Below, one piece after another: positions 44,853-54,356 of a stretch of DNA of 64,000 nucleotides. How positions within the stretch are numbered: position 1 is the first letter of the stretch; each line of letters opens with the position of its first letter. The stretch spans positions 186,001-250,000 of the forward strand of contig NZ_FNNJ01000004.1 of the NCBI RefSeq assembly GCF_900106565.1, read 5' to 3'. The notes below the pieces were generated by a model. The model worked only from the letters and a program-made list of their open reading frames with translations, did not search any database and was not told where the DNA came from. A program made the position numbers and the translations under genes. The stretch is from Lutibacter oricola (GTDB lineage: Bacteria; Bacteroidota; Bacteroidia; Flavobacteriales; Flavobacteriaceae).

Positions 44853-45350
44853 TTATAATTTTAACAAACCTTTATCATTGTTTTTAGTTAAATAGAAGGT
44901 TTTATGGTAATCCTTTACTTTTATTTTAATAATATTCTGTTGTTCTTCAAAATAATTAAATAAGCAAGTGTTTTTGATTTCTAATTGTTGAAGTTGCTCA
45001 ATATTTTCTATTTCTAGGTAAAAACGTACAATATCATCGTCATATTCTTTACCAATATAGGTGAAGTTTTTAACAGTATTATTTATGGTTAAGTTAAAAT
45101 GCTTTTTAAGGTAATTATAATAAAGCGTATCAACATTTTTTATTTCTGAAGTTGTTGCTAAATTGGTTACTGTGTTTAAGTCTTTATCTAATGTATCTTC
45201 AATATCGTCTATAAATAAACCAAGTGTAATTTGTACGGATTTTTGTTCTTGCACATATTCAATTTCACACATACTAACATAATATTTATGTAGTGTAAAA
45301 GAGAGTAGAGGTAGCGTTATTAAAAGAAAAAATACTTGTTTAAATTTCAT
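44853..45350 (-). CDS. DUF6702 family protein, exported
   Basis: A 165-residue protein with signal peptide (1-20) and the DUF6702 opening FTLHKYYVSMCEIEYVQEQKS. The rest is a beta-rich fold (VQITLGLFIDDIEDTL) of unknown function. In flavobacteria this family usually lies between an M1 peptidase and carboxypeptidase-regulatory-like proteins, which is the arrangement here. Confidence 0.85.
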   Translation of the reverse strand: MKFKQVFFLLITLPLLSFTLHKYYVSMCEIEYVQEQKSVQITLGLFIDDIEDTLDKDLNTVTNLATTSEIKNVDTLYYNYLKKHFNLTINNTVKNFTYIGKEYDDDIVRFYLEIENIEQLQQLEIKNTCLFNYFEEQQNIIKIKVKDYHKTFYLTKNNDKGLLKL

Positions 45351-45410
45351 TGCGGTTATTTACTGTGCTAATAAACAAAAATTATTCCAAATAGTATTTA
45401 GTTATTATAG

Positions 45411-46196
45411 TTAAGGTTTTATTTGGTTGAATTTTTTACTTTGAGTTATTAGAAAGTTTTTTACTACAAATTCATTAGCGTTATAGTGCTTTTTTAAGTT
45501 ATTATCTTGGCAATAATCTATAAAAATGTAAATTTTATCAGGATGTATTTTTAGTTCTTTTGTGAAAAATTCTTCACTATAATTGGTAACAATATTATCT
45601 AGGAATTGAGTTTGTTTTTCAGTTTTTATTTTTAGTTTTTTTCTTTTTTCCTTCTTTTTTTCTCTTATTTTATTTAGAAAAAGTACATCAGCAAGTTTAA
45701 AAACAAGCCCAAGAATATTTCCGCCAGGAGCGTTAGCTGTTGGGTCTATACTTTTACGAATGTTAGGTGGTTCTCTGTAAAAATCGTCATCTCTATCTAG
45801 AGGCATACCTTTGTAAGTTAAAATTTTACTTGTATCAAACTTTATACGCTGATTTAAAGTTATTTCATCTAACTCATTATAGCCTTGCTCTAAATAAACT
45901 ACCATTTTTTTATGTTTAATATGGTAGTTAGATATTTTAATAGTGCGCCTTACATAACTTAGGGAAGAAAATAGAATTGAATCACCCAAGGCAGCATGAA
46001 TAATAAATTCACCTTTAGCATTACTAGAAGCACCAGTTTTTTTAGTTTTATTAATTATGTTAATGTCTTTTAGTAAAAGAGAATCGTTTTTTACTATTCC
46101 GTTTAGTCTAATTAGGTTTTCTTGAGCATTTAAATTTTGATGAATTATAAAGACTAAAATTAAGAGAATAGCATTGTAATAGTAACTCGTTTTCAT
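45411..46196 (-). CDS. Carboxypeptidase regulatory-like domain protein (copy 1)
   Basis: A 261-residue protein with a signal peptide (1-24) and a CarboxypepD_reg-like domain (RLNGIVKNDSLLLKDINIIN, GEFIIHAALGDSILFSSLSYV) of the kind that begins SusC-like proteins. After residue 110 it continues into a basic helical region with no barrel. It is a diverged paralogue of the next gene; both share the end pattern KI(Y/N)(I/L)F(I/L)xYC. Function unknown. Confidence 0.82.
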   Translation of the reverse strand: MKTSYYYNAILLILVFIIHQNLNAQENLIRLNGIVKNDSLLLKDINIINKTKKTGASSNAKGEFIIHAALGDSILFSSLSYVRRTIKISNYHIKHKKMVVYLEQGYNELDEITLNQRIKFDTSKILTYKGMPLDRDDDFYREPPNIRKSIDPTANAPGGNILGLVFKLADVLFLNKIREKKKEKRKKLKIKTEKQTQFLDNIVTNYSEEFFTKELKIHPDKIYIFIDYCQDNNLKKHYNANEFVVKNFLITQSKKFNQIKP

Positions 46197-46231
46197 AGCA
46201 AATTATATATAATGTTTTTTGGAAGAAAGGA

Positions 46232-47020
46232 TCACTCTATTTTTTTGAAATTTTTGCTTTCTTCAACTAAAATTTCAATTACTGTTAGTTTTTTATTATT
46301 GTCGTATAGTGTTATTAAGTTTCTAGGTTCGCAGTATGTAAGAAATAGGTTGATACTGTCTTTTGAAATTTTTAAATCGTTGGTAAAAAAGTGTTCACCA
46401 AAAGCTCTTACCAAGGTGTGAGAAAATTTTTTCTTCTTTTTCAATAGTGCTTTTAATTTTTTAGCTTTTTCATATCTTTTATCCGTAATGCCAAATCCAC
46501 CTCCCGCGCCTCCGCCACCCGCCATTGTTGGGTCGGTTAGTGCAATTGAACTTGGAGCAGAAGAGAAATCTTTGTTATAACTAGAAAAAGACCTTTTTTT
46601 AAGCATAGATGGATGGTAGAAAAAATTGGACTTAGGTTCAACTTCATCTGGAGTTCTCATAATATCTACAGTTAAATTACCCGATAACCCTTGTATAAAA
46701 ACTTCATCTAACTGTGTTACAGTTGGTATAAGTTCAATAATTATTTTTTTTGAAGTATATTGTTTTTTAGAAATACCAATTTTTTTTCGTTCAAATTGTA
46801 ATGAAGAGAAAAGCAGTGTGTCATTTAACTTTGCGAAAATTTTAAAATCTCCTTTTTCATTACTCACAGCTCCAAAACCAGAACTTAAATTAACAATATG
46901 TACATCGCTAATTGTTTTATTTCCACCAATAATTTTTCCTTCAATTTGTTCAGGAATGGTTTGCGAAAAACATTTTAGAGTAATAAAAATAAACACAAAT
47001 AAGTTGGTAGTTGTTTTCAT
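46232..47020 (-). CDS. Carboxypeptidase regulatory-like domain protein (copy 2)
   Basis: A 262-residue paralogue of the preceding entry: signal peptide (1-19), IEGKIIGGNKTISDVHIVNL, and DFKIFAKLNDTLLFSSLQFE. A Gly-rich stretch (MAGGGGAGGGFGI) precedes a Lys-rich helix. It is the first of a likely operon of two paralogues, then the DUF6702 and M1 genes. No enzyme motif is visible. Confidence 0.82.
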   Translation of the reverse strand: MKTTTNLFVFIFITLKCFSQTIPEQIEGKIIGGNKTISDVHIVNLSSGFGAVSNEKGDFKIFAKLNDTLLFSSLQFERKKIGISKKQYTSKKIIIELIPTVTQLDEVFIQGLSGNLTVDIMRTPDEVEPKSNFFYHPSMLKKRSFSSYNKDFSSAPSSIALTDPTMAGGGGAGGGFGITDKRYEKAKKLKALLKKKKKFSHTLVRAFGEHFFTNDLKISKDSINLFLTYCEPRNLITLYDNNKKLTVIEILVEESKNFKKIE

Positions 47021-47163
47021 GTATCTATTTTATTATTTTAATAGTTAACACGTATTGTTCGCTATTTATGGTTTCTTTATGTGTAAAGAATTTACATGCT
47101 CGTTTCATAGTAGCAAATAAAGAGTTTGAAATCTTAAAAATGTATTAATACAGTTGTAAACTT

Positions 47164-47192
47164 TTGTTAAAGCAGGTAAATATGTAACTTTG
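47164..47192 (+). promoter_or_regulatory. Bacteroidetes-type promoter for pepE
   Basis: TTG (47164-47166), an 18-base spacer and TAACTTTG (47185-47192), ending 14 bases before the ATG; one of the best-matched promoters in the window. Confidence 0.7.
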
Positions 47193-47206
47193 ATAAAACA
47201 CTAAAA

Positions 47207-47914
47207 ATGAAAAAATTATTAATTGCAAGTACTTCAACAGTACACGGTAAAAAATATTTAGAATATATACTGCCAGAATTATCGTTGTTTTTTAAAGGGG
47301 TGAAGGAAATTTTGTTTATTCCATATGCACGACCAAGTGGATTAACGCACAAGGCTTATACTGAAGTTGCTAAAACTGCTTTTGAAAAAATTAACATTGA
47401 AGTTAGAGGAATTCACGAATTCGAAAATGCAATTGATGCAGTAAACAATGCAAAAGGTATATTTACTGGGGGTGGAAATACATTTTTATTAGTAAAGGAA
47501 TTATACGATCATAAATTAATTTCAGCATTAAAAAATGTTGTAGAAAATGGAACACCATATTTTGGAACTAGCGCAGGTAGTAATATTACGGGATTAACAA
47601 TGCAAAACACCAATGATATGCCAATTATTTACCCGCCAAGTTTTAATACTTTAGGATTTATAAATTTTAATATTAATCCACATTATTTAGATCCAGATTT
47701 AAATTCTACGCATATGGGTGAAACGCGAGAAACAAGAATTAATGAATATCACACCATAAATTCAACACCAGTTTTAGGTTTAAGAGAAGGTAGTTGGTTA
47801 GCTGTTAATGGTAGTAAGGTAACTTTAAAAGGCGATTTAAATGCACGTTTATTTCAGCAAGGAAAAGCTGCTGTTGAATTACCAAGCGAAACCGATTTAA
47901 GTTTTTTAATGTAA
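47207..47914 (+). CDS. pepE: Dipeptidase E (alpha-aspartyl dipeptidase)
   Basis: A 235-residue S51 serine peptidase, which cleaves Asp-X dipeptides. The nucleophile elbow is GTSAGSNITG, with the preceding GIFTGGGNTFLLV strand and a catalytic His in INPHYLDPD. Length matches the enterobacterial enzyme, and it is cytoplasmic without a signal. Its 3' end overlaps the convergent DUF4369 gene by nine bases. Confidence 0.95.
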   Translation: MKKLLIASTSTVHGKKYLEYILPELSLFFKGVKEILFIPYARPSGLTHKAYTEVAKTAFEKINIEVRGIHEFENAIDAVNNAKGIFTGGGNTFLLVKELYDHKLISALKNVVENGTPYFGTSAGSNITGLTMQNTNDMPIIYPPSFNTLGFINFNINPHYLDPDLNSTHMGETRETRINEYHTINSTPVLGLREGSWLAVNGSKVTLKGDLNARLFQQGKAAVELPSETDLSFLM

Positions 47915-48619
47915 GTTTAATGTTGTTGCAATAGCAATAGCATCTGGACATTTTTTAACTTCAGAACTAAGTAGTTTGTAAGTGCTTTTAATTTTTAAAG
48001 TATCTACTGTTGAAGTTTTAAGCTGGTCTTTTAAAAGCATAGCGGCTAAAAAAGAGTTTTTATTGGTTTTTATATAATTGTAAGTGAAATTGGTGAATTC
48101 TGTTTCTATAGTTTTCATTTCACTACCAATTTCTTTTAGTTTTTCTGAATCATTTTCTAATCGCGCCTTTTGAAATTGAGGAAAAAGCTCATTTATTTTA
48201 CTAAAAATACGTTTAGATGATGTTTTGTAAGCATTTAATTCATCATTTAATGGAGAGTCTGCTATAAGAGGCTCACTTAAATGAAGACCATTAATTTGTA
48301 ATTGAAAGTTTTTGTTTTCTACAATTATAATACTTGTAGTAGCATAATTTTCATAAGTTAAAGCAAATCGTTCTGGATATTGAACAACACCTTTAAATGT
48401 AAAGCTGTTGTCTTTTACAAAAGCAGAATCAATAGGGTATAAAGACGATTCAATAATTTTATTTAGGTAAATTTTACGAGTAGAAAAGTTTTTTAAACTA
48501 CCAGATATTTCAAAACTAGACAGTAAGTTTTTTGCTGTACTATTGTTAATTTTATCGGTAGGTTTTTTACAAGAAACTATCGATAAAATTAACAAGCAGT
48601 AGATTACAGCATATTTCAT
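47906..48619 (-). CDS. DUF4369 lipoprotein
   Basis: A 237-residue lipoprotein (lipobox SIVSC). The N-terminal DUF4369 beta-sandwich (FEISGSLKNFSTRKIYLNKI, GVVQYPERFALTYEN) is followed by a long helical part, but the thioredoxin domain that commonly follows DUF4369 is absent. It is the last gene of the tpx-to-ribBA run, two bases after the ribBA-like stop. Confidence 0.85.
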   Translation of the reverse strand: MKYAVIYCLLILSIVSCKKPTDKINNSTAKNLLSSFEISGSLKNFSTRKIYLNKIIESSLYPIDSAFVKDNSFTFKGVVQYPERFALTYENYATTSIIIVENKNFQLQINGLHLSEPLIADSPLNDELNAYKTSSKRIFSKINELFPQFQKARLENDSEKLKEIGSEMKTIETEFTNFTYNYIKTNKNSFLAAMLLKDQLKTSTVDTLKIKSTYKLLSSEVKKCPDAIAIATTLNLH

Positions 48620-48621
48620 TT

Positions 48622-49764
48622 TTAATAGGTGTTATAATCTATAATTTCAATACCATAACCTGTCATTCCAACACGTTTTCTAAAGCTTTTTGCGTTTGAA
48701 AGTACTTTTAGTTTTGTAATATTTAAATCGTGTAATATTTGTGCTCCAATACCAAAATCTTTGTCATCCATTTTTAAGCTTGGTACGTAAGGGGCATCAT
48801 TTTTCTGACTTTCTTTTAAAATTTCAAGTCTAGATAATAAATTAAAAGATTGGTTTTCTTGATTGATAAAAACAACAGCACCTTTACCAGCATTGTTTAT
48901 AGCTTCAAAAACTCGTTTTAACTTTCCGTCAGGGTTTTTAGTTAAGGTTCCTAAAATATCGTTATTTACCAACGTAGAGTTAACTTTTACAAGTACTTCT
49001 TCATCTTTATCCCAAGAACCTTTAGTTAATGCTAAGTGTACTTGATTGTTGGTAGTTTGCTTATATGCACGTAAATCAAAAGTTCCAAAGCGGGTGTCAA
49101 TTTCAAATGAATCCGTTAGTTCAATTAACGAATCGTGTTGCATTCTATACTCAACAAGATCTTCAATAGAAATTAGTTTTAAATCTAGTTCTTTGGCAAT
49201 AGTAACTAATTCAGGTAAACGAGCCATTGTACCGTCTTCATTCATAATTTCTACAATAACACCAGCCGGTTGTAAACCAGCCAATCTTGCTAAATCTATA
49301 GCTGCTTCGGTATGTCCAGTACGTCTTAATACACCACCTTCTCTAGCTTTTAAAGGAAAAATATGTCCTGGTCTACTTAAATCATGCGGTCTTGTGCTTT
49401 TATCTGTAATTGCTTTAACTGTTAAAGCTCTATCTCCTGCAGAAATTCCTGTTGTTGCACCTTTACCGTTATAATCTATACTAACTGTAAATGCAGTACC
49501 AAGCGGATCGGTATTTAAACCAACCATTAAATCCAACTCTAATTCTTTACATCTACTTTCAGTAATTGGTGCGCAAATTAATCCTCTACCATTGGTAGCC
49601 ATAAAATTGATCATTTCAGGAGTAACCATTTCGGCAGCACCAATAAAATCTCCTTCATTCTCTCTGTTTTCATCATCTACAACAATAACAACTTTACCTT
49701 GCTTAATATCAGCAATAGCTTCTTCAATTGTATTTAATTTAATTGTATTATTTGAATTTCCCAT
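48622..49764 (-). CDS. ribB: 3,4-dihydroxy-2-butanone-4-phosphate synthase with degenerate GTP cyclohydrolase II domain
   Basis: Residues 1-205 form a complete RibB domain (VDDENRENEGDFIGAAE, DLSRPGHIFPL, TGHTEAAIDLARLAG), which makes the four-carbon precursor of riboflavin from ribulose 5-phosphate. Residues 210-380 align in position with GTP cyclohydrolase II (RibA) but lack its zinc cysteines: the usual VRVHSECLTGD and RCDCG segments are VKVNSTLVNND and TLTKNPDG. Cyclohydrolase activity is therefore unlikely, as in the RibBX type described in Proteobacteria. A functional RibA should exist elsewhere. Confidence 0.93.
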   Translation of the reverse strand: MGNSNNTIKLNTIEEAIADIKQGKVVIVVDDENRENEGDFIGAAEMVTPEMINFMATNGRGLICAPITESRCKELELDLMVGLNTDPLGTAFTVSIDYNGKGATTGISAGDRALTVKAITDKSTRPHDLSRPGHIFPLKAREGGVLRRTGHTEAAIDLARLAGLQPAGVIVEIMNEDGTMARLPELVTIAKELDLKLISIEDLVEYRMQHDSLIELTDSFEIDTRFGTFDLRAYKQTTNNQVHLALTKGSWDKDEEVLVKVNSTLVNNDILGTLTKNPDGKLKRVFEAINNAGKGAVVFINQENQSFNLLSRLEILKESQKNDAPYVPSLKMDDKDFGIGAQILHDLNITKLKVLSNAKSFRKRVGMTGYGIEIIDYNTY

Positions 49765-49767
49765 TTT

Positions 49768-51210
49768 TTAAGATTCCTTATTTTTATTGAATTTACTGAA
49801 GATTTTTTTAAATTTATCAAGGATGTTATCTATATTAAAAACACCCATTCCTGTTGTAGCTCTTCTTGTTAAAAGAATTCCAAAAGGAAGCATTATTATT
49901 GTTGAAACCCAGCTGGCTAAAGTTGCAGAAATTGCACTTTCTTCAGCTAAATTTTTTCCTAATTGTGAAATAAAGAAATAGATAACAAAAATTACAATAG
50001 ACATTATCATGGGTAAACCAAAACCACCCTTTCTAATAATAGAACCCAATGGTGCACCTACAAAAAACAATACTAAACAAGCTAATGAGAACGAAATTCT
50101 ATTGCTAAATTCAAAATCGTAAAGGTTTAATAATTTTCGTCTGTTTTTAAATGAGGTTTTTTGATTATCGCTTCTTTCTTTTAATCTATTAAGTAAGCTT
50201 AAAGATTGATCTACAACCAATAATTTATTATCGATATTAAAATTATCTAAAATTTCAGGTTGTAAATTAGTATATGTAGAGTCGTGATATTTGTAAAGTT
50301 TACCAGCTCGCATAGTTTTATATACATTTTTGGCGTTGTTATTTACATACTTATCAAAATCTATTTTTTTCTCTTTTGAAATATCGCTAAGTTGTTTAAT
50401 ACTTAACATACCTTGGTGTGTTGTAACCAAAGTATCGTTTAATTTTTCTGAATCGTTAAAAGATGAGATATCTATATTTATAGAGTATTTGTTAAAAGTT
50501 GCTCTCGAAGCAGGCATTTTAGCTCTGTCTTTAGGTAGCATTCCGTTTTTTACATGTTCTTCATAATAATTTCCGTTTTCGAGTGTAAGTGTCATATATT
50601 TACTTCCTTCATCACTAGAAATTATTCCTTTTTCGGCAGTAATAACTTTATGTTTACCTTTTCCAAGACTTAAATCTGCAATTTGAACATTTTTAAGCAG
50701 GTTTTCTTCTTCACCATATTTTTCTTCAAATTTAATGGTGTAACCAGGAATTTCGGTATTAAAAACACCTGGAACTAAAGCTAGCGCAGGTTTTTTCTTT
50801 TTCATATTTAAATATAAATTCTTTTGTTTTAAAGTGGCCCAAGGAAAAACATTGTTCATAAAAACAAAGTTTAGAGAGCTTAATAAAAGTGTAAGAATTA
50901 TAAGAGGTCTAATAACTCTTTTTAATGAAATACCAGCAGATTTAATGGCTGCTAACTCGTAGTTTTCAGATAAATTACCAAGTGCCATAATAGACGATAG
51001 TAAAATACCAATGGGTAGGGCAGTAGGTGTTAACGTTAATGCTAAATACCAAAGAAATTTTAGAATAAAAATAGTGTCAATTCCCTTACCTGCAATTTCA
51101 TCAAAGGCAAGCCAAACAGCCTGCATTATTAAAACAAAAAGAACCACAAAAAATGTGGCCAAAAAAGGTTGTAAAAAACTTTTTATAATGTATTTATCAA
51201 ATATTCTCAA
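49768..51210 (-). CDS. LptF/LptG family LPS export permease
   Basis: A 480-residue permease: N-terminal cytoplasmic helix FDKYIIKSFLQPFLATFFVV, three helices, a long periplasmic beta-jellyroll-like region (about 120-360), then three more helices (ISFSLACLVLFFVGAPLGSI). It forms the LptB2FG exporter that moves LPS to the periplasmic bridge. Whether it is LptF or LptG is not clear from sequence. It lies two bases after lolA. Confidence 0.9.
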   Translation of the reverse strand: MRIFDKYIIKSFLQPFLATFFVVLFVLIMQAVWLAFDEIAGKGIDTIFILKFLWYLALTLTPTALPIGILLSSIMALGNLSENYELAAIKSAGISLKRVIRPLIILTLLLSSLNFVFMNNVFPWATLKQKNLYLNMKKKKPALALVPGVFNTEIPGYTIKFEEKYGEEENLLKNVQIADLSLGKGKHKVITAEKGIISSDEGSKYMTLTLENGNYYEEHVKNGMLPKDRAKMPASRATFNKYSINIDISSFNDSEKLNDTLVTTHQGMLSIKQLSDISKEKKIDFDKYVNNNAKNVYKTMRAGKLYKYHDSTYTNLQPEILDNFNIDNKLLVVDQSLSLLNRLKERSDNQKTSFKNRRKLLNLYDFEFSNRISFSLACLVLFFVGAPLGSIIRKGGFGLPMIMSIVIFVIYFFISQLGKNLAEESAISATLASWVSTIIMLPFGILLTRRATTGMGVFNIDNILDKFKKIFSKFNKNKES

Positions 51211-51212
51211 TG

Positions 51213-51866
51213 CTAGTTAGTTTCAGAAATTGTATACTTTTTTTGTGTAGCGTATTTTGCTTTGTCAAAAGTAAATATTTGATCACTAATATTCTCATTA
51301 ACTCTAAAACTATTTACAGTTAATGTTGTAATTGTATTATTTGTACCTTTTTCTATAATATTATAAATGTGTTTAGTTTTTACATCAATACCAACTAGTA
51401 CACTTGTAATTTCGCTGTTAGAATCTATTGGCATTAATTGAACGTATTGAATTTTAACTCCTTTTATGTTTTTTAAGTCACCCATTTTATAAGTGTATCC
51501 ATTTTTGTAAAACGAAAACATTTTTGAAGGTGTTAAAGTTTCTTCTTCATTATCTCCTGGGTTTTGAATAATAACTTCTTCATCTTCGTGAATAATTAAG
51601 TACAATTTTTTTCCGTCAAAAATTTGTTCTGTACCCATATAATTAAGATGGTAAAAATCACCTTTTAACGTAACATTACCTTTTGTTTCTTGGTGCACAT
51701 CAGCATCATTGTTATCTAATTTATGGTTAAATTCAATATACATATTGTTATAACCTTCAACTTTTTGAGCAACTTCATCTAAAAGAGCTTTTGCTTCTGT
51801 TCCATTTTGGCTATAACCTACAACCGTTACACTTATAATTGCTACTAATAAAAATAATTTTTTCAT
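51213..51866 (-). CDS. lolA: LolA family outer-membrane lipoprotein carrier
   Basis: A 217-residue periplasmic protein: signal peptide (1-19) then the LolA half-barrel (AKALLDEVAQKVEGYNNMYI, GNVTLKGDFYHLNYMGTEQI, ETLTPSKMFSFYKNGY). LolA ferries lipoproteins from LolCDE to the outer membrane; a LolC/E-like permease lies at 38964. It is 11 bases after ftsK. Confidence 0.92.
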   Translation of the reverse strand: MKKLFLLVAIISVTVVGYSQNGTEAKALLDEVAQKVEGYNNMYIEFNHKLDNNDADVHQETKGNVTLKGDFYHLNYMGTEQIFDGKKLYLIIHEDEEVIIQNPGDNEEETLTPSKMFSFYKNGYTYKMGDLKNIKGVKIQYVQLMPIDSNSEITSVLVGIDVKTKHIYNIIEKGTNNTITTLTVNSFRVNENISDQIFTFDKAKYATQKKYTISETN

Positions 51867-51877
51867 GTTTAAATATC

Positions 51878-54304
51878 TTATGATCCTTCGTTATCTAATA
51901 ATTGATTTAAAGCCATTTCATCTGGAATTAAAACTTGTCTAGCTTTACTTCCTTCAAAAGGGCCTACAATACCTGCAGCTTCTAATTGGTCTATTAACCT
52001 ACCTGCTCTATTGTATCCTAATTTTAATTTACGTTGTAATAAAGATGCTGAACCTTGTTGTGCGTGTACAATTAATAATGCTGCATCTCTAAACAATTTA
52101 TCTCGTTCGCTTATGTTTATATCAAGACTTGTGCCAACTTCTTCACCTACATATTCAGGTAATAAGTGAGCTTCAGGATACGCGCGTTGCGAACCAATAA
52201 AATCGGTTATTTTTTCAACTTCAGGAGTGTCTACAAATGCACATTGTAAACGAATTACTTCGTTACCACCAGAGTATAACATATCTCCTTTACCAATTAG
52301 CTGATCTGCACCTGGAGCATCTAATATTGTTCTAGAGTCAATTTTTGAAGTAACTCTAAATGCTGCTCTTGCAGGAAAGTTAGCTTTAATAATACCAGTA
52401 ATTACATTAACTGATGGACGTTGTGTTGCAACAATTAAATGAATACCAATGGCACGTGCTAATTGTGCTAAACGAGCAATTGGCGTTTCAACTTCTTTAC
52501 CGGCAGTCATAATTAAATCGGCAAACTCATCAATTACTAAAACTATATAAGGTAAAAATTTATGTCCGTTTTCAGGATTTAGTTTTCGAGCTTTAAATTT
52601 AGCGTTGTATTCTTTAATGTTTCGAACCATAGCTAGTTTTAGCATATCGTAACGAGCGTCCATTTCTATACAAAGCGAATTTAAAGTGTTAATTACCTTT
52701 GTTGTATCTGTTATAATTGCTTCTTCAGAATCTGGTAATTTTGCTAAATAATGTCTTTCAATATGGTTGAATAATGTTAATTCAACCTTTTTAGGGTCTA
52801 CAAGTACAAATTTTACTTCAGCAGGATGTTTTTTATACAATAATGAAGTTAGCACAGCATTTAACCCAACCGATTTACCTTGTCCAGTAGCACCAGCCAT
52901 AAGCATATGTGGCATTTTAGCTAAATCAACTACAAATGTTTCGTTAGAAATAGATTTACCTAATGCAATTGGTAATTCCATTTCACTTTCTTGAAATTTA
53001 GCTGAAGAAATTACCGATTTCATAGAAACCATAGTTGGTTTTTTGTTTGGCACTTCAATACCAATAGTACCTTTACCTGGTATAGGTGCTATAATTCTAA
53101 TACCTAAAGCAGAAAGTGATAAGGCAATATCGTCTTCTAAATTTTTAATTTTTGAAATTCGAATACCAGCATCTGGTATAATTTCATAAAGTGTAACGGT
53201 AGGACCAACAGTAGCTTTAATTTTGGCAATACCTATTTTGTAATTATTAAGTGTTTCAACAATTCTATTTTTGTTGGCTTCGAGTTCTTCTTGGTTTACA
53301 GAAATAGTTTCGTTGTAGTCTTTTAGTAGATTTAACGTTGGAAAAGCATAACTACCAAGCTCTAGAGTAGGGTCAAACTCACCAAAATCCTTAACAATTT
53401 TATCCGATAAATTTTCTTCTACATGTTTTTCTTCAACAACTTGCTCTATTGCAATTTCTACATCTTCTGTAGTTTCATCTTTTGTGGTTTGTTCAGAGGG
53501 TTTAGTTGTAAGTGTTAATTCCAATTCTTTATCCTCAACAGTTTCACTTTTTGTAGTTGTAAAAGGTTCCTCTTTAATAATAGGTTCTATATTATCGACC
53601 TTAAGATCTAAGTTGTTTTTTTCTTCTGTTTTAGTTGAAGTAATTGGTTCTGAGACTGTTGTAGTATCAGTATTTTTTGAAGTGGTTTTATCTATTTTGT
53701 TAGCAGCAATAGTTGCGGCTGTTGTTTTTTTAATTTTTTCAGGCGTAATTTTAAATCGTACTACTAAATAAGCAACAAGTAAAAATAAAAGTGCTAATAC
53801 CAATCCTGTTTTTCCTAAAAACTGTTGAAGGTAATGGTTGGTTTCAAAACCAATAACTCCAGGTAGTAATGCACTTTTGTTGGCTAAAAATCCAAAAGCA
53901 ATAGAAAACCAAATAATACCTAAAATTCCCCAACCCCAATTATTTTTAATTCGGGCTAAGCTTCCTTTTAAAAATATTAATAGTCCAGAAAAGAATAAAA
54001 GAAATGGAAGGTATAATGATGATATACCAAAACTTTTGTAAATGAAAAAGTGACTTAAACCTGCACCAATTTTACCTAATAAGTTTTTTACAGTTGTTTT
54101 TTTATCTGCAAAGTTTGCTAACTGACTTTGATCTTCTTTCCAGCTAAATAAGTATGAGATAAAAGATATTAATAAGAATACTGAGAAAAACACAATAAAT
54201 GCACCAATAATGGTTTGTGTTTGTCTATTTCCAAAAAATGCTTTTATTTTTTGAAATCGAGGTTTACGCTCTTTTTTTACGGTTGTTTTTTTAGTTTTTG
54301 CCAT
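51878..54304 (-). CDS. ftsK: DNA translocase FtsK/SpoIIIE
   Basis: An 808-residue protein with four N-terminal membrane helices (about 25-185), a Thr/Lys/Glu-rich linker (195-310), and the RecA-like motor: Walker A GATGQGKSVGLN, Walker B VLVIDEFADLI, QLARAIGIHLIVATQRPSV, then a C-terminal gamma winged helix (FRDAALLIVHAQQGSASLLQ to AGIVGPFEGSKARQVLI) that reads KOPS polarity. It clears the chromosome terminus through the septum at division. It leads lolA, lptF and the ribBA-like gene. Confidence 0.97.
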   Translation of the reverse strand: MAKTKKTTVKKERKPRFQKIKAFFGNRQTQTIIGAFIVFFSVFLLISFISYLFSWKEDQSQLANFADKKTTVKNLLGKIGAGLSHFFIYKSFGISSLYLPFLLFFSGLLIFLKGSLARIKNNWGWGILGIIWFSIAFGFLANKSALLPGVIGFETNHYLQQFLGKTGLVLALLFLLVAYLVVRFKITPEKIKKTTAATIAANKIDKTTSKNTDTTTVSEPITSTKTEEKNNLDLKVDNIEPIIKEEPFTTTKSETVEDKELELTLTTKPSEQTTKDETTEDVEIAIEQVVEEKHVEENLSDKIVKDFGEFDPTLELGSYAFPTLNLLKDYNETISVNQEELEANKNRIVETLNNYKIGIAKIKATVGPTVTLYEIIPDAGIRISKIKNLEDDIALSLSALGIRIIAPIPGKGTIGIEVPNKKPTMVSMKSVISSAKFQESEMELPIALGKSISNETFVVDLAKMPHMLMAGATGQGKSVGLNAVLTSLLYKKHPAEVKFVLVDPKKVELTLFNHIERHYLAKLPDSEEAIITDTTKVINTLNSLCIEMDARYDMLKLAMVRNIKEYNAKFKARKLNPENGHKFLPYIVLVIDEFADLIMTAGKEVETPIARLAQLARAIGIHLIVATQRPSVNVITGIIKANFPARAAFRVTSKIDSRTILDAPGADQLIGKGDMLYSGGNEVIRLQCAFVDTPEVEKITDFIGSQRAYPEAHLLPEYVGEEVGTSLDINISERDKLFRDAALLIVHAQQGSASLLQRKLKLGYNRAGRLIDQLEAAGIVGPFEGSKARQVLIPDEMALNQLLDNEGS

Positions 54305-54356
54305 TTACAGTAATATGTCACAAAAATATAAAATTAATGCGACTGTGGTTAATTTC

